64,000 nt of DNA from Eremothecium cymbalariae DBVPG#7215 (GCF_000235365.1 NC_016449.1:186001-250000), one strand, 5' to 3'; counted from the stretch's first letter, positions 11,536 to 23,400 are shown. The notes: generated from the sequence alone by a model not told the origin. Program-made: numbers and translations.

Positions 11536-12585
11536 ATGTTTACTGGGTTTGGTACGCTTACAGGGGGGTTTGCGTCAGGACCTCAAAAGTTTGAGGATTT
11601 CTTTAGATGCTATCCCATTGGGATGATGAATGAAAGGATTAGAAAGGATGATGCCAATTACGGGGGCAAGATCTTTCTCCCGCCTAGTTCGTTGAATAAG
11701 TTGTCCATGCTAAACATTAGATACCCAATGCTCTTTAAATTGAGCAGTCAAGAGTCGGGGAAGGTTACTCATGGGGGGGTGTTGGAATTTATTGCAGAAG
11801 AAGGTAGAGCTTATCTTCCTGGATGGATGATGGAGACTTTAGGTGTGCAGCCGGGGTCTTTATTGAAAATTGCTTCTACAGATATGCCCCAAGGTCAGGT
11901 AGTGAAGATTGAACCTCAGTCTGTTGATTTCTTGGATATATCTGATCCCAAAGCGGTGTTGGAGAACGTTTTGCGTAAGTTTAGCACTCTTACGATAAAC
12001 GATATTATTGAAATAAGTTATAACAACAGGATTTACAGAATAAAGGTTTTGGAAGTGAAACCACATGCTCCTTGTAATTCGATATGTGTTATTGAAACAG
12101 ATTTGGTTACAGAGTTCGCGCCCCCCGTTGGGTATGTGGAGCCGGACTATCAGGCCCAACAGTCGCAAATCAAAAGGACAAAGGTTGATCCATCTACGCA
12201 AGGCCTTGGTACGATGTCACAGAGGATTAACTATGCAGATCTTATACAGAATGCAGATGGAAAAGTGGTTGCATTTGGAGGCGACGGTCAGAAATTATCC
12301 GGGAAGGCTATTCGAGAGAATAGGGATGAGCATGATGTAAAGCCTTCATTAGATGGAAAACCGGCCCCATTGCGCCTGCCTGATGGTCAGCTTTTCTTTG
12401 GCTTCCCGATGGTAGTACCAAAACAAGTTACAAACTTGGATGAAGAGGAAGCTTCTAAACCGAAAACGCATTTTCAGTCAGAAGGTAGAAGTTTGCGCCA
12501 AAGTAATAAGAGAAAGGGTAAAAAAGACCATACTGCCCAGAGACCAAAGGCTACTAGGAGCCCCGAATTCATTCAGATTGATTAG
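11536..12585 (+). CDS. UFD1: Ubiquitin fusion degradation protein Ufd1
   Basis: Ubiquitin-binding partner of Npl4 in the Cdc48 segregase, acting in ERAD and turnover of ubiquitylated proteins (family knowledge). The 349-residue protein has the UFD1 double-psi barrel and Nc domain (about 15-200), with the family signature of FLPPSSLNKLS, then a polar tail ending in basic residues. S. cerevisiae Ufd1 is about 361 residues. The reading frame opens one codon earlier at a GTG; the ATG at 11536 is the start. In S. cerevisiae the gene (YGR048W) is beside TFC4 as well. Confidence 0.95.
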   Translation: MFTGFGTLTGGFASGPQKFEDFFRCYPIGMMNERIRKDDANYGGKIFLPPSSLNKLSMLNIRYPMLFKLSSQESGKVTHGGVLEFIAEEGRAYLPGWMMETLGVQPGSLLKIASTDMPQGQVVKIEPQSVDFLDISDPKAVLENVLRKFSTLTINDIIEISYNNRIYRIKVLEVKPHAPCNSICVIETDLVTEFAPPVGYVEPDYQAQQSQIKRTKVDPSTQGLGTMSQRINYADLIQNADGKVVAFGGDGQKLSGKAIRENRDEHDVKPSLDGKPAPLRLPDGQLFFGFPMVVPKQVTNLDEEEASKPKTHFQSEGRSLRQSNKRKGKKDHTAQRPKATRSPEFIQID

Positions 12586-12754
12586 TTGCAAGCACTTAGG
12601 ATTCCATGTAAGATTTAAGTAAATTGTGTACAATTGCATAAATTTCCTACTGTACATTTTGGTTATATGGTTATATATATACATATATATAGATAAGTGT
12701 AAATAGAAGTAGTATGTATGAAGGAGGTAACTTCAGTTATTGCTAAAAATATGT

Positions 12755-15700
12755 CTATTTTTTACGACTGACAAACCTTTTTAATGCCAACGGCAGTTCT
12801 TCTGAATCAGAAGTATCATCTTCAAACTCACTTTCAATTTCTCCTAATGTCTTAGTTGCTTGTAGTCTCAAGCTCTCATTGTCAATGGAACCAGCACGCC
12901 TCCAGTATTTTTTGGATAGACTTGGATCTGTATCGTCAGATATAATCCTTCGTGAAGACGCTACAGAGATATTGTCATCGCTGTTGGTTAATTGAATAGG
13001 TGCCTCAGTCACATTTAAGGATTGATCTTCTAAAGAGCTGACAGCATGGTCATCAATATCAGTCTCCCTTATGTTTCCGCTAGCGTGGAAATTCTTTCTA
13101 TCTGAAGCAGAAGGTTTCTGAACTTTTGACACAGTTCCTTTGATAAAGTCGTCAAAACCTGTTGCTGCTTCCGCAGCCCAGTCGCTATATAAGGGACGGG
13201 ATAAAAACCCATATTTGAATTCGTTTACGCCAACTAGAATCTTTGTTAATTGTAGTAATTCCTCGATATATTCTATAATCTCTTCTGCAGCTGAACTGGT
13301 TGCGCTCCAGCCAAGATACTTTTCTTTTACGACATAGGCGTGGAATGAAGATACTTGAGCAGTGGGTCTTTTTTTAGCTCTCAATACAATTCCCTCATCG
13401 TCATCGTTGCTATCGATGCTAGATTTATCACTGTCTGAATTTAAATTTGGATGCTCAGCCACTACACCCATACGATTCCTGTACTGCACATCCAAGATTT
13501 CACGAACTTTGTTTACCAATCTTCGATATGAGATTCTGGCACTAGGTAAATAATGCGGTAATGGTGTCTTATTTATAATGGCCTCTTGCAATGCTCTCAT
13601 CATGTTTACCATGGATCCAATAACTTGTCTTCTGTATGGATAGATAGTCGCATTCAAATCATCGAGGATACTTCCACAGTTTTTGCGCAATAACACCATG
13701 ACATCTAAAAGATCAATTATTTGTTTTTGGATGAAAATTATTTGAGTGAATACCTTCTCAAGTTCTGTGTACCTACCTTTTAGTCTAGGCTCTTGCCTTG
13801 CTAATCCTTTATAAGTGTCAGCGCGGCTCAACGCGGACTTCGCACTTGATGAAACCAACGAGAAACGTTCAAAACTTTCAGTTGAAATCATAAACTTCGA
13901 ACCCCTTTCTGTACCGGTTGCAAGCAACATGATCAAATCTGCAATGCATCCAGATACAAATGAAATCTCATCGTTCAGTTGATCGCGTGCCTTGATAGGA
14001 AATATAACTGTTTGTGCAACCAACGCAACACCTCCACCATATGCAACGGCAAGGCACCTTTTACCAAAGTTGGCAGCAATAGTTCCACCAACCGAAGTCG
14101 GTATAACGGTGGCTAAAAGCACAATATAGATGCTGATGACATGAATAATGGCAGCCTTAATATATGCAGAGCCCAACAGAAAATAGAATCCAGGAACGGC
14201 ACCGATAATAGTGACAAACACCATCAAATATGGGTTTTGCTGGTTCTGACCACCAGCAAGGTATGATACATATGCCCAAGCAGCACCACCTATTACCCCA
14301 ACACCACGCAAGAAGAATACCCAGAAGGTACCGCCGACATTAGGCTCGAGACATAATATGCAGACAAAACCCACCCAGGAGCCACGTATATCAACATACC
14401 AGTGACGTGCCTTTGGTATGAACATTGGAAATGACGCAACAATCAAGGAAATAGTTACCTGGGCCCCAAACCGAAACCGTTCTCGATTTTTTTTAAACGA
14501 CTCCCGCATGTTGATCATAAGTTGCATGCATATACGCTTTAAAGAAACAGCTGCTAGTCTATGTTGAAAAGAAGCAGTCCATGCCTTAGAATGTATACCA
14601 GCATCTTGTTTATATGAATTACTGCTCATAGGCAAGCGATGATCTACATCGTCGAACATAACAGAGGCGGCAGTCTGTTGACGAAGTAGCTGCTGTTCCT
14701 CAAATTGAGGTCGAACGGTGGCTGTTTCACCGCGGACATTAGATTGGTTGTTGATGACACCTTGTAAAGTTGCACTTTCAGTCAAACCACTCAAACGTGA
14801 ATTGCGATTTATCCATTTCTTAAAGTTCTCAAGGTTACTAAGGGCAGTAAACCAGAATGATTTGCCGCGGAGCCAACCTTTAGATTCCCTCTCTTTTCTA
14901 AGGCCCTGTATCTTTTGTGCCTCCTGCATGATCAAGATAACAGAATTGATTATTTCCTTAAAATTAATTAAAAACAAAGATATTAGGAACATTTCATCTG
15001 ATGGGCTTAAAAGCTCGTGACTGACATCAGCCAATTGCTCACGAAATTCTCGATCGAATGCATCGGCTGCTTCTTTTAATTTGTCTAGGGTTCCTTTAAA
15101 ATCGAAATCCTTGGGTAACCTTTGTTTGAAGTTCAAATCTGGCATAATATTACTCTCTTGTTTAAAACTCTTTGGGATCTTCGAATGACTGAAATCTACA
15201 TCATAAGCATCGCAAAGTACAATCTTTGAAATATAGAGCGATTCATTTAGAGTCTTGTGCAATGCGAAAATCGGTAACCTCAATGTTTTTAGCACAGCGA
15301 GAAGTCTTTTGGAATCTGCATGAGTTATTTCCTTTTGTGTATCAACATTTATCGATTCGGAGTCTTCAAATAACCGACCCTGTCTTTTTAGCAGCACGAA
15401 CTCCAATTGACATGCATTTGCTAATCCTGTTGCATACATTGCCAATGGCTTGAACTTATCTATTATATCAGTTAACTGAGATGCTCCCAAATAAGAGTAA
15501 GATAGCTCATATGAACCTTCATCGAGAACTAGTTCACAGTTGCTCACCTTTTGATTAATTGAGTTTTTAAGTGTCACCAATCTTGCTAAAGAGCAAGGTT
15601 TCTTCTCATAAAAAGACTGAGACTCTTCTTGAAGGTCAGATGATATGAAGAAGTTTATTGCATTGTTCAAAAAGTGGTGTAACTCATTAAGGGTGTCTAC

Positions 15701-16360
15701 TGTAGTCTTACCGCAATATGTGGTACCAAATTCCGGGAATATTATTAAGTTCCAGAATACTGACATTCCAATACCAAGATAGAAGGGTATTGAAAAAGTT
15801 CTAGCAATCTCAGCAGCGGATTGGCGCAATGGTGCCAGAAACGTAAAATGAACCACCACGAATAACGGAAAAACGATATGAAAGTAGTGATGACTGACAG
15901 CTCTCATCCAACCATGAAAGAAAAGCATAAATATTTCGAACACAGCTAAAACAGCCAACGCAGCTTCGTATCGATCATAATTCTCAATATAGTTTTGTTC
16001 GTCAGACAGGAGACTCCATGTAGAACCAAGGCATCTTTGCGCAAGATATCTTGCAAAAAGTGAATATCCTAACCCAGTCACTAAACCTGTTAGAACGTAC
16101 ATAGAACTCTGTATAATGGCGCCGGTACGCCTTCCAGGATGTACTATGACTGCAATAAGAGGCATTAGTGCTGGCTCTGGCCCGAGCAGTTCTCTTACTT
16201 TGGGTATCAAACAAAGGGTCAAAGCAATAGTGGAGTTAATCGTGCATTTCAAAATCCTTCGAGCTAGAATACGGTCACATGGAAAATATCGTTTCTGCAA
16301 ACTGCAAGCTTTAGAACAGTATCTTTTTAAGTCAATATACCCAGACTTATCGCTTGACAT
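12755..16360 (-). CDS. BRE4: Large polytopic membrane protein, BRE4 (YDL231C) type
   Basis: The 1201-residue protein has two clusters of hydrophobic segments, one near residues 35-210 and one near 620-800, in the arrangement of fungal aromatic-acid exporter/FUSC-like proteins. The N-terminal cluster (LIAVIVHPGRRTGA) and the second (SWVGFVCILCLEPNVGGTFW) fit the S. cerevisiae Bre4 family, about 1125 residues, linked to brefeldin A sensitivity and endocytosis. The C-terminal third is polar and Ser/Asp rich. Transport substrate is unknown. It is convergent with UFD1, 169 bp apart. Confidence 0.85.
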   Translation of the reverse strand: MSSDKSGYIDLKRYCSKACSLQKRYFPCDRILARRILKCTINSTIALTLCLIPKVRELLGPEPALMPLIAVIVHPGRRTGAIIQSSMYVLTGLVTGLGYSLFARYLAQRCLGSTWSLLSDEQNYIENYDRYEAALAVLAVFEIFMLFFHGWMRAVSHHYFHIVFPLFVVVHFTFLAPLRQSAAEIARTFSIPFYLGIGMSVFWNLIIFPEFGTTYCGKTTVDTLNELHHFLNNAINFFISSDLQEESQSFYEKKPCSLARLVTLKNSINQKVSNCELVLDEGSYELSYSYLGASQLTDIIDKFKPLAMYATGLANACQLEFVLLKRQGRLFEDSESINVDTQKEITHADSKRLLAVLKTLRLPIFALHKTLNESLYISKIVLCDAYDVDFSHSKIPKSFKQESNIMPDLNFKQRLPKDFDFKGTLDKLKEAADAFDREFREQLADVSHELLSPSDEMFLISLFLINFKEIINSVILIMQEAQKIQGLRKERESKGWLRGKSFWFTALSNLENFKKWINRNSRLSGLTESATLQGVINNQSNVRGETATVRPQFEEQQLLRQQTAASVMFDDVDHRLPMSSNSYKQDAGIHSKAWTASFQHRLAAVSLKRICMQLMINMRESFKKNRERFRFGAQVTISLIVASFPMFIPKARHWYVDIRGSWVGFVCILCLEPNVGGTFWVFFLRGVGVIGGAAWAYVSYLAGGQNQQNPYLMVFVTIIGAVPGFYFLLGSAYIKAAIIHVISIYIVLLATVIPTSVGGTIAANFGKRCLAVAYGGGVALVAQTVIFPIKARDQLNDEISFVSGCIADLIMLLATGTERGSKFMISTESFERFSLVSSSAKSALSRADTYKGLARQEPRLKGRYTELEKVFTQIIFIQKQIIDLLDVMVLLRKNCGSILDDLNATIYPYRRQVIGSMVNMMRALQEAIINKTPLPHYLPSARISYRRLVNKVREILDVQYRNRMGVVAEHPNLNSDSDKSSIDSNDDDEGIVLRAKKRPTAQVSSFHAYVVKEKYLGWSATSSAAEEIIEYIEELLQLTKILVGVNEFKYGFLSRPLYSDWAAEAATGFDDFIKGTVSKVQKPSASDRKNFHASGNIRETDIDDHAVSSLEDQSLNVTEAPIQLTNSDDNISVASSRRIISDDTDPSLSKKYWRRAGSIDNESLRLQATKTLGEIESEFEDDTSDSEELPLALKRFVSRKK

Positions 16361-16679
16361 ATTTGTAGAATGTCCTTTGCATTCAAGTAGACAAAGTTAG
16401 TGATCTGAAGTGTAAGTTGATTATGAACGGCAATGTGTCTCAACATACAGAGGGCAGATAATTTTTTGGTTCAGATAATATATATGTATATTTACATATC
16501 AAAATACAATAACAAACTTCGAAAATAGAAATAAGCGATGTCGTCGTTATCATAGATGAATGTGAGATTACGACCTAGAACGTGCTGTATTCGTTCGTCG
16601 CGCGGACAGTATACAACGGTAGACCCTGAGAGTCCCAAAATTGAACGATTCTACCGCACCCAAAGATCAAATGACCACG
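16361..16679. other. Intergenic, BRE4-type promoter
   Basis: About 320 bp between the BRE4-type start and the PDR17 stop. A TA-rich block lies near 16480-16500. Nothing else seen. Confidence 0.45.
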
Positions 16680-17732
16680 TCATTCACTAGGGTTATATTC
16701 TGGTGAGTATAATACCTCGAAATGGTCTCCCTTTAAATCGAATTCACTCAACCCAACAATTGCGCCAAATTTCATAAACCTGCCATACTGCGATTCTCTC
16801 CGATGTTGCACTTCGTCAATAAAATCTTTCCAGTACAGCTCATGATTGTACGAGAAATCGAGTTTACCTCCGTAGTTAACTTCTAACTGTTTTTCATCTA
16901 TATACTTTAGCAGTGATTCATCAAACGCCAGCTTGGCTCTGGTAGCAGGGTCTATGAATGGATGTACTAGTTTTAGAAAGGTCCAGCCGTACCACGGCAT
17001 GTTCAAGAAGTATGCTTTTCCAAGTCTTTCCGGATAGTGGTCTTGGATAATGTTGAGAACTTGTTTCGCAAGAGAGATGGGTGGAGCGCTAGCACCAATA
17101 ATCCCAGGTTCTTTGTAATGTTTATAGTCTATCAGCAAAGCTAATAATTCAACACCTTGCGGCATAAGGGCGACGGCTGCTTCCAGAAAAAAGACTAAAT
17201 GTTGGACCTGGGCGAAGGACGCTGGTGTGTTTTGTCTCCCGTTTTTCATCATATAAATTGGCCTTCTTTCACGGTCGTATCCTAGCAAGACTTGCTTCCC
17301 GGTAACACTTTCCATTTCAACAACCTCCGGAGCTAAATGATTTTCCAGGGTGATGTCACCAGTGATGCCAAATTCTCTCCGCCATACAAGTGTGTTACAG
17401 AGCCTCTTAATTGCATTTTCAACCTTCCAATTAGTCGCTCTAAGGTACCTAAGCATACATTCTCGAGTTAACCAGAATTTCTCCCATGATGACAATCGCT
17501 GAGTCTCGTCTGCATCGTCATTTTTTTTGCCCGATTTTATCGGAAGCGTTAGATTTGTATTCTGAAAGTAGCTTAACACTGCTAGATACTTCTCATGGTG
17601 TTCCATTGTGATGTGCGGGATACCATCAGCCTTAGGATAAGATTCAGGTGGACTTTTAATGAGCTGCTCGCATGGAATTAGGTCAGCGGGTTTCGGAACA
17701 TGCTGATCATTCCTCTTACCAAATAATCCCAT
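16680..17732 (-). CDS. PDR17: Sec14-like phosphatidylinositol transfer protein Pdr17
   Basis: Phospholipid transfer protein; in S. cerevisiae it helps deliver phosphatidylserine to the Psd2 decarboxylase (family knowledge). The protein has a CRAL-TRIO N domain with WxLTRECMLRYLRA and a CRAL-TRIO lipid-binding domain with YFLNMPWYGWTFLKLVHPFIDPATR. The frame opens at TTG 17750, but the ATG at 17732 gives 350 residues, the length I recall for S. cerevisiae Pdr17. The paralogue Pdr16 is the alternative; the neighbour YIF1 (YNL263C) supports PDR17 (YNL264C). Confidence 0.9.
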   Translation of the reverse strand: MGLFGKRNDQHVPKPADLIPCEQLIKSPPESYPKADGIPHITMEHHEKYLAVLSYFQNTNLTLPIKSGKKNDDADETQRLSSWEKFWLTRECMLRYLRATNWKVENAIKRLCNTLVWRREFGITGDITLENHLAPEVVEMESVTGKQVLLGYDRERRPIYMMKNGRQNTPASFAQVQHLVFFLEAAVALMPQGVELLALLIDYKHYKEPGIIGASAPPISLAKQVLNIIQDHYPERLGKAYFLNMPWYGWTFLKLVHPFIDPATRAKLAFDESLLKYIDEKQLEVNYGGKLDFSYNHELYWKDFIDEVQHRRESQYGRFMKFGAIVGLSEFDLKGDHFEVLYSPEYNPSE

Positions 17733-17900
17733 TTTATATGCGTCAAACAATTGTCCAAACCCAATGTGGCCTTCCTTGGCTATAACACGAGAACTGACTA
17801 ATAATGATGTCGATTCTTTATATATACATGTTGGATGGTTTAAATTTAGTTTCGATTTTTCCGTTTTGACGGACGTGTTGAGATTACGTCAAAAGCGATT

Positions 17901-18713
17901 TTACACGATTACCTGAGGATCTATGCCCACCTTATCCATAATTGAGCTATCCAGTTTAACAGTACCTTCGAAATGGAAGTATTCCACATTCACGTATGGC
18001 CTTATGCCAGATATATAGCTTTTTAGTGTGTCTTTCTCGGTCCAATTATTTAATAAGTCAGTTGTAGCAGCCAAATCGTGCATGACCGTGTAGAGCACAT
18101 GTTCATCGTCGGTTTCAACGTTTCTTGACGAGAAAAACATATCTACAACTGGAAAATTGGCATCCTTGAATAGCTGTTTCATTGTCTGTTTGTTTCTTGT
18201 CGTTGCGTTCTGTTTCAAGGCGATACGTAAGGTACATGATTCTCTTAGTGTATGACGTGTATCACGTGACTCAAAATGAACATTCTTCCAGTCACCGTAT
18301 GGCTGTTTGAAGTGGAGAAGTTTTCTTAGGTGCTGTCCATATTCTTGAATACGCTGAAGTTCACTTGGATCAACTATATCTAGTGATTTTTGTTGTGCTT
18401 CTCTTTGCTTCAGCCTTTTGATCTGCAACCTTCTATGCTCATCACCAAAATGACGTTTTTGGAACCACTGGTTATACCTTTTTCTGGAATCGGAATCCGA
18501 TAGAACGTCAAAAGCCAGCTTAATCTTGAGGAACTTTTCTTGCGCATTGGGTGCTGTACTTTTATCTGGATGGTACTTTAGTGCCATCTGTCTATATTGT
18601 TTCCTGAGCTGGGAGATAGAGACATTGTTCAAATCTTCCTTCGAGAGAATGGCTATCTGTAATTCATCATAGAGGTTGATATCTGAATCTATCGATCTTT
18701 CTACCGTTGCCAT
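17901..18713 (-). CDS. CWC23: Spliceosomal J-protein Cwc23
   Basis: Hsp40 family splicing factor needed for spliceosome disassembly through Ntr1 (family knowledge). The 270-residue protein has an N-terminal J domain with HPDKS (HPD at about 52-54) and an RKRYNQW segment at its end, then basic helices and a C-terminal domain typical of Cwc23. S. cerevisiae Cwc23 is about 283 residues and maps to YGL128C. Its position between PDR17 and YIF1 is therefore either ancestral or a local insertion. Confidence 0.85.
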   Translation of the reverse strand: MATVERSIDSDINLYDELQIAILSKEDLNNVSISQLRKQYRQMALKYHPDKSTAPNAQEKFLKIKLAFDVLSDSDSRKRYNQWFQKRHFGDEHRRLQIKRLKQREAQQKSLDIVDPSELQRIQEYGQHLRKLLHFKQPYGDWKNVHFESRDTRHTLRESCTLRIALKQNATTRNKQTMKQLFKDANFPVVDMFFSSRNVETDDEHVLYTVMHDLAATTDLLNNWTEKDTLKSYISGIRPYVNVEYFHFEGTVKLDSSIMDKVGIDPQVIV

Positions 18714-18943
18714 TGCTTATATGAACCAGTGTATGCGTTCTAGTATTACGTAGCATAATAGTAAACTTGCTTTTAGTAGTAATCGTCTTTATTTTTCAAT
18801 ATCGCTAATTTGAACGCGGGTTGAGAGTTTTCAGGGATTAACCATCATTCATTCCCTGTAAAAACCTTTTACCAAGTTTACGATGCTGCTATATAGGGGG
18901 TTGGTTGTATATTATAAATTTATTCAAATTATGTATGATTAGA

Positions 18944-19834
18944 TCACCCCATCAACCACATGAAGACACTTTGCAAGACAACGCCATAAAAAAATAAAAA
19001 GTAGTTGCATTTCTTAACAACAGATTTCTTAACGGTATTAACATTGTCTGTACCGTCATCAAAAAGGTTGAACTTCACAGACCTTAGGAGAAAGATGCCA
19101 AATGCCAGAAATAGATAGACTTTTCCTAGTATGGTTATCCATATCGGGCGTCTCGGTAACATCATAGCGAATATTAATGGTACAAATTTGTAACCCACAT
19201 AGCATGACAGCTCAATCAATGTAGTGACCTTCGAATTCACAGGGACCAGTAAATAAAGGCCTAGTTTCAAGATTCCTAGATCCAAGACGATATATGCCAA
19301 AGTGGATGATAGCTTGAAATATAAATTTTCAGGGTCAAAAGAGCCATGTAGACCCTGTTCGACATTCCATGCCAAAATATACGTTACCAATCCCATTAAC
19401 GGAATATACATGTCAGGAGAGTTTATATCATTCCTTGGAGGCTGGAACGTCCCATTAGCATCAGGGATACGTTGCCATTGTCTATGCAGCATTGGTGCAA
19501 GCATTATTTTCAACTTCTGGAAGACATAGGAGTTCGAAACTTGGAAATAATGACTAATGGGTGTACCGCCCGTCGCTTTTTGTACCGTTTCCTGAAATTG
19601 GTTCAAATTATCAGATCCAATAAATTGATTCAACGCATTCTGTCCAAATTGGAGTGCCATGGATGCTCTAGGGTCTGCAAACCCGGGGAAGCCCTGCTGT
19701 TGATTCAGTGGTTGCTGAGAAAACATCTGGTAATGAGGAGCCTGGGCTGACTTCTGGAACTGATTTGGATTTTGACCCTGAGTGAAACTCTCATGAGAAG
19801 AATCTTGCTGTAGATAGTATGGATTATAAGACAT
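18944..19834 (-). CDS. YIF1: Golgi/COPII vesicle membrane protein Yif1
   Basis: Partner of Yip1 in ER-Golgi vesicle transport (family knowledge). The 296-residue protein has a Gln/Asn/Pro-rich cytosolic N-terminus (about 1-110) and a C-terminal YIF1 domain of five hydrophobic segments (about 145-296) ending close to the C-terminus. S. cerevisiae Yif1 is about 314 residues. It is divergent from POL2, as YNL263C and YNL262W are. Confidence 0.93.
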   Translation of the reverse strand: MSYNPYYLQQDSSHESFTQGQNPNQFQKSAQAPHYQMFSQQPLNQQQGFPGFADPRASMALQFGQNALNQFIGSDNLNQFQETVQKATGGTPISHYFQVSNSYVFQKLKIMLAPMLHRQWQRIPDANGTFQPPRNDINSPDMYIPLMGLVTYILAWNVEQGLHGSFDPENLYFKLSSTLAYIVLDLGILKLGLYLLVPVNSKVTTLIELSCYVGYKFVPLIFAMMLPRRPIWITILGKVYLFLAFGIFLLRSVKFNLFDDGTDNVNTVKKSVVKKCNYFLFFYGVVLQSVFMWLMG

Positions 19835-20404
19835 TTCCAGCTTGGTGAGATTTTGTATATTCAGTCAACTAATATAGTTTAATGTTTAGTTTACTATGTT
19901 TAAATGTCAAATCAACGGTCTTAATTCTAGAATTACAACTGATCATCACAAACGAACAAAGCAGTACCCCACTCACTATCTTTGTTTGAAGGATGAGGAC
20001 ACCTCTGGGACCCTAGGACTATGTAATGTAGACTTCTTTTGTTATCATTGCGGCATGGTACTGTTTTGAGTATTTATAGCTTTGATTTGGAGAGTTTTGC
20101 CAAGTAGTCTGTACTCTCTGTTGAAAAGTCTAAGACTTGCGAAGAGTGTATATATTCTGCATGAATAAAGGAGTTAGAGATGTAGCATGATACCATGCTA
20201 ATTCAATTCTTATAACGTACTATTGATAAACTATTAGCACTATCATCTGTAGATAATTTGTGTGGTAATTTTTTACAAATTGATGTTGGGTACGCCAAAG
20301 TTATTTTGATAACGAAAAACAGTTACGCGTTTGTAGAGTTTTTGCAACGATTAATCCGTTAAGATTTATATTGGTATCGAGCATCCTAAAGGCTTCTAAA
20401 GGTG
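19835..20404. other. Divergent promoter, YIF1/POL2
   Basis: About 570 bp. It contains the ACGCGT site listed separately. No other gene is supported. Confidence 0.5.
20325..20330. promoter_or_regulatory. MCB element (ACGCGT) before POL2
   Basis: ACGCGT lies 75 bp upstream of the POL2 ATG. This is the binding core of MBF (Mbp1-Swi6), which drives replication genes at G1/S in yeasts. Only one copy is seen close to the start; regulation is inferred. Confidence 0.6.
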
Positions 20405-23400
20405 ATGTCCGCGAGGTTTGGAAGTTCTAATACGGCTCGATTTGTTAAGTACAATGGTTCAGCACAATCTACACCATATGGGCTGGCGGCGCAACAGCTG
20501 TTGCAGTCGAATAAAGTTGATGAACTTGACTCTATAATGGGGTTTGATAGGTATATACCGCCTCAACATGGAAGTGGTTCTGGTGCAGATGGTGATAGAG
20601 TTGGGTGGTTATGTAATATGCATCCCACGATGGTTACTGATGATGTTAATGGCGGAGGTTTAAATGTGGGGGTAGCTGGTGTCGATTTCTACTTTCTAGA
20701 CGAGGAAGGTGGCTATTTTAAGAGCACTATTACGTATGATTCGTACTTTTTGGTGTCATGTCGTGATGAAAATCGTATTCATGATGTTGAAGAATTTTTG
20801 AAGAAGTATTTGGAGACTTGTCTTAAGTCTGTGGAAATTATTCAGAAAGATGACCTTTCTATGGATAACCATTTACTGGGTCTGCGGAAAACGTTACTGA
20901 AACTAAACTTTGCGAACAATAACAATTTATTTGAGGCTAGGAAGTTGCTGCGGCCCATAATAAGGGAAAATACTGGCAATAAGTTACAAAGAGATATATA
21001 TCATTCTGAGGATAACATCGCCAGCCGAGATGCTAAGTTACTGATAGAGGATATTCGCGAATACGATGTTCCATTCCACGTTCGTGTTTCCATAGATAAG
21101 AACATCAGGGTAGGCAAGTGGTATAAAATAACATCACAGGGATTTATTGAGTATACTGAGAAAGTTGCTTTTGCTGATCCTGTCGTTCTTGCCTTTGATA
21201 TTGAAACTACGAAAGCGCCTTTAAAGTTTCCTGATTCGTCAATTGACCAGATTATGATGATATCTTATATGATTGATGGTGAAGGGTTTTTAATTACAAA
21301 TAGAGAGATTATTTCGGAAGATATCGAAGACTTTGAATACACTCCGAGACCAGAATATCCAGGACAATTCACCGTATTTAATGAAGCTGATGAACTAGCA
21401 CTTTTGCAAAGGTTTTTTGAACATATTCGTGACGTGAGGCCAACTGTTATTTCGACTTTTAACGGTGACTTCTTTGATTGGCCTTTTGTTGATACCCGTA
21501 GTAAGATTCATGGCTTGAATATGTTTGATGAAATTGGGTTCGCGGTTGACTCAGAAGGAGAGTATAAATCCAGTTATTGCACTCACATGGATTGTTATCG
21601 ATGGGTTAAACGTGATTCTTATTTACCTCAGGGTTCACAAGGGTTGAAAGCTGTCACACAGGTAAAATTGGGCTACAACCCTATAGAATTGGATCCTGAG
21701 TTGATGACTCCTTATGCTTATGAAAGACCTCAACATCTATCCGAATATTCTGTTTCTGATGCAGTAGCGACATATTATTTATACATGAAGTACGTGCATC
21801 CATTTATTTTCTCGTTATGTACAATTATTCCTCTAAACCCGGACGAAGTTTTGAGAAAGGGTACTGGAACATTATGTGAGATGCTTTTAATGGTTCAAGC
21901 ATATGAGAAAGGGATATTATTACCAAACAAACATACCGATCCAATTGAAAGGTTTTATGATGGCCATCTTCTTGAGTCCGAAACTTATGTAGGTGGACAT
22001 GTTGAATCTTTAGAGGCTGGAGTCTTCAGAAGTGATATAACCAACAATTTTTCAATAGATCCGACTGTCATCGATGAATTATTAGATGAACTTCCTAATG
22101 CCCTAAGGTTTTGTATAGAAGCAGAAAACAAGACCAATATAGATGAGGTTACAAATTTTGATGAAATAAAGCAAGAAATCACCGACAAGCTTTTGGATTT
22201 TAAGGTTAATAACAGAAGAACTGAACTTCCATTGATATACCACGTTGATGTTGCATCCATGTACCCAAATATTATGACCACAAACAGATTGCAGCCTGAT
22301 AGTATGAAAACTGAACGAGATTGCGCAAGCTGTGATTTTAATAGACCAGGTAAAACTTGTGATAGAAGGTTAAAATGGTCGTGGAGAGGCGAATTTCTTC
22401 CCGCCAAAATGGATGAGTATGGAATGGTTAAAAGGGCATTACAAAATGAGCTCTTTCCTAATAAACATAAGAACTCGGGAAAGAAGTTTTTAGCTTTCGA
22501 CGAATTATCTTACTCTGAACAAGTCTCACATATCCGAAAGAGATTAGCAGATTATTCTAAAAAAGTGTATCACAAAGTTAAGGTGACTGAGACTATAGAA
22601 CGCGAGGCAATTGTTTGTCAAAGAGAAAATCCATTTTATGTAAACACAGTTAGGTCCTTTAGAGATCGGAGATACGAATTTAAAGGATTGGCAAAAAAAT
22701 GGAAGAGCAACTTGTCTGGGATTGATTCGAATGATAAATGTGAGCGAGATGAAGCTAAAAAAATGATTGTGTTATATGACTCTCTACAATTGGCCCATAA
22801 AGTTATTCTAAACTCCTTTTATGGTTATGTCATGCGTAAAGGTTCTCGTTGGTATTCTATGGAGATGGCTGGTATAACTTGTTTAACTGGCGCCACAATC
22901 ATTCAAATGGCTCGTTCAGTTGTGGAAAGGATTGGAAGACCACTAGAGTTGGATACGGATGGTATATGGTGCATTATACCAAATTCCTTCCCTGAAAATT
23001 TTGAATTTACTTTAAAAAATGGTAGAAAACTGTTTTTATCTTATCCATGTTCTATGTTAAATTATAAAGTTCACGAAAAATTCACTAACCATCAGTATCA
23101 AGAACTAGTTGATGATGTAAAGCATAGGTACAGGACTTATAGCGATAATTCCATCTTCTTCGAAGTAGATGGGCCATACAGGGCAATGATACTACCAACT
23201 TCCAAAGAAGAAGGGAAAGGTATCAAAAAGCGGTATGCTGTTTTCAATCCAGATGGTACTTTAGCTGAATTGAAGGGATTTGAATTAAAGAGACGTGGTG
23301 AATTGCAATTAATTAAAAACTTTCAAAAAGACATATTTAAAGTGTTTTTAGAAGGAAAGGACCTAGAGAGTTGTTATTTTGCTGTAGCTGCTGTCGCAAA

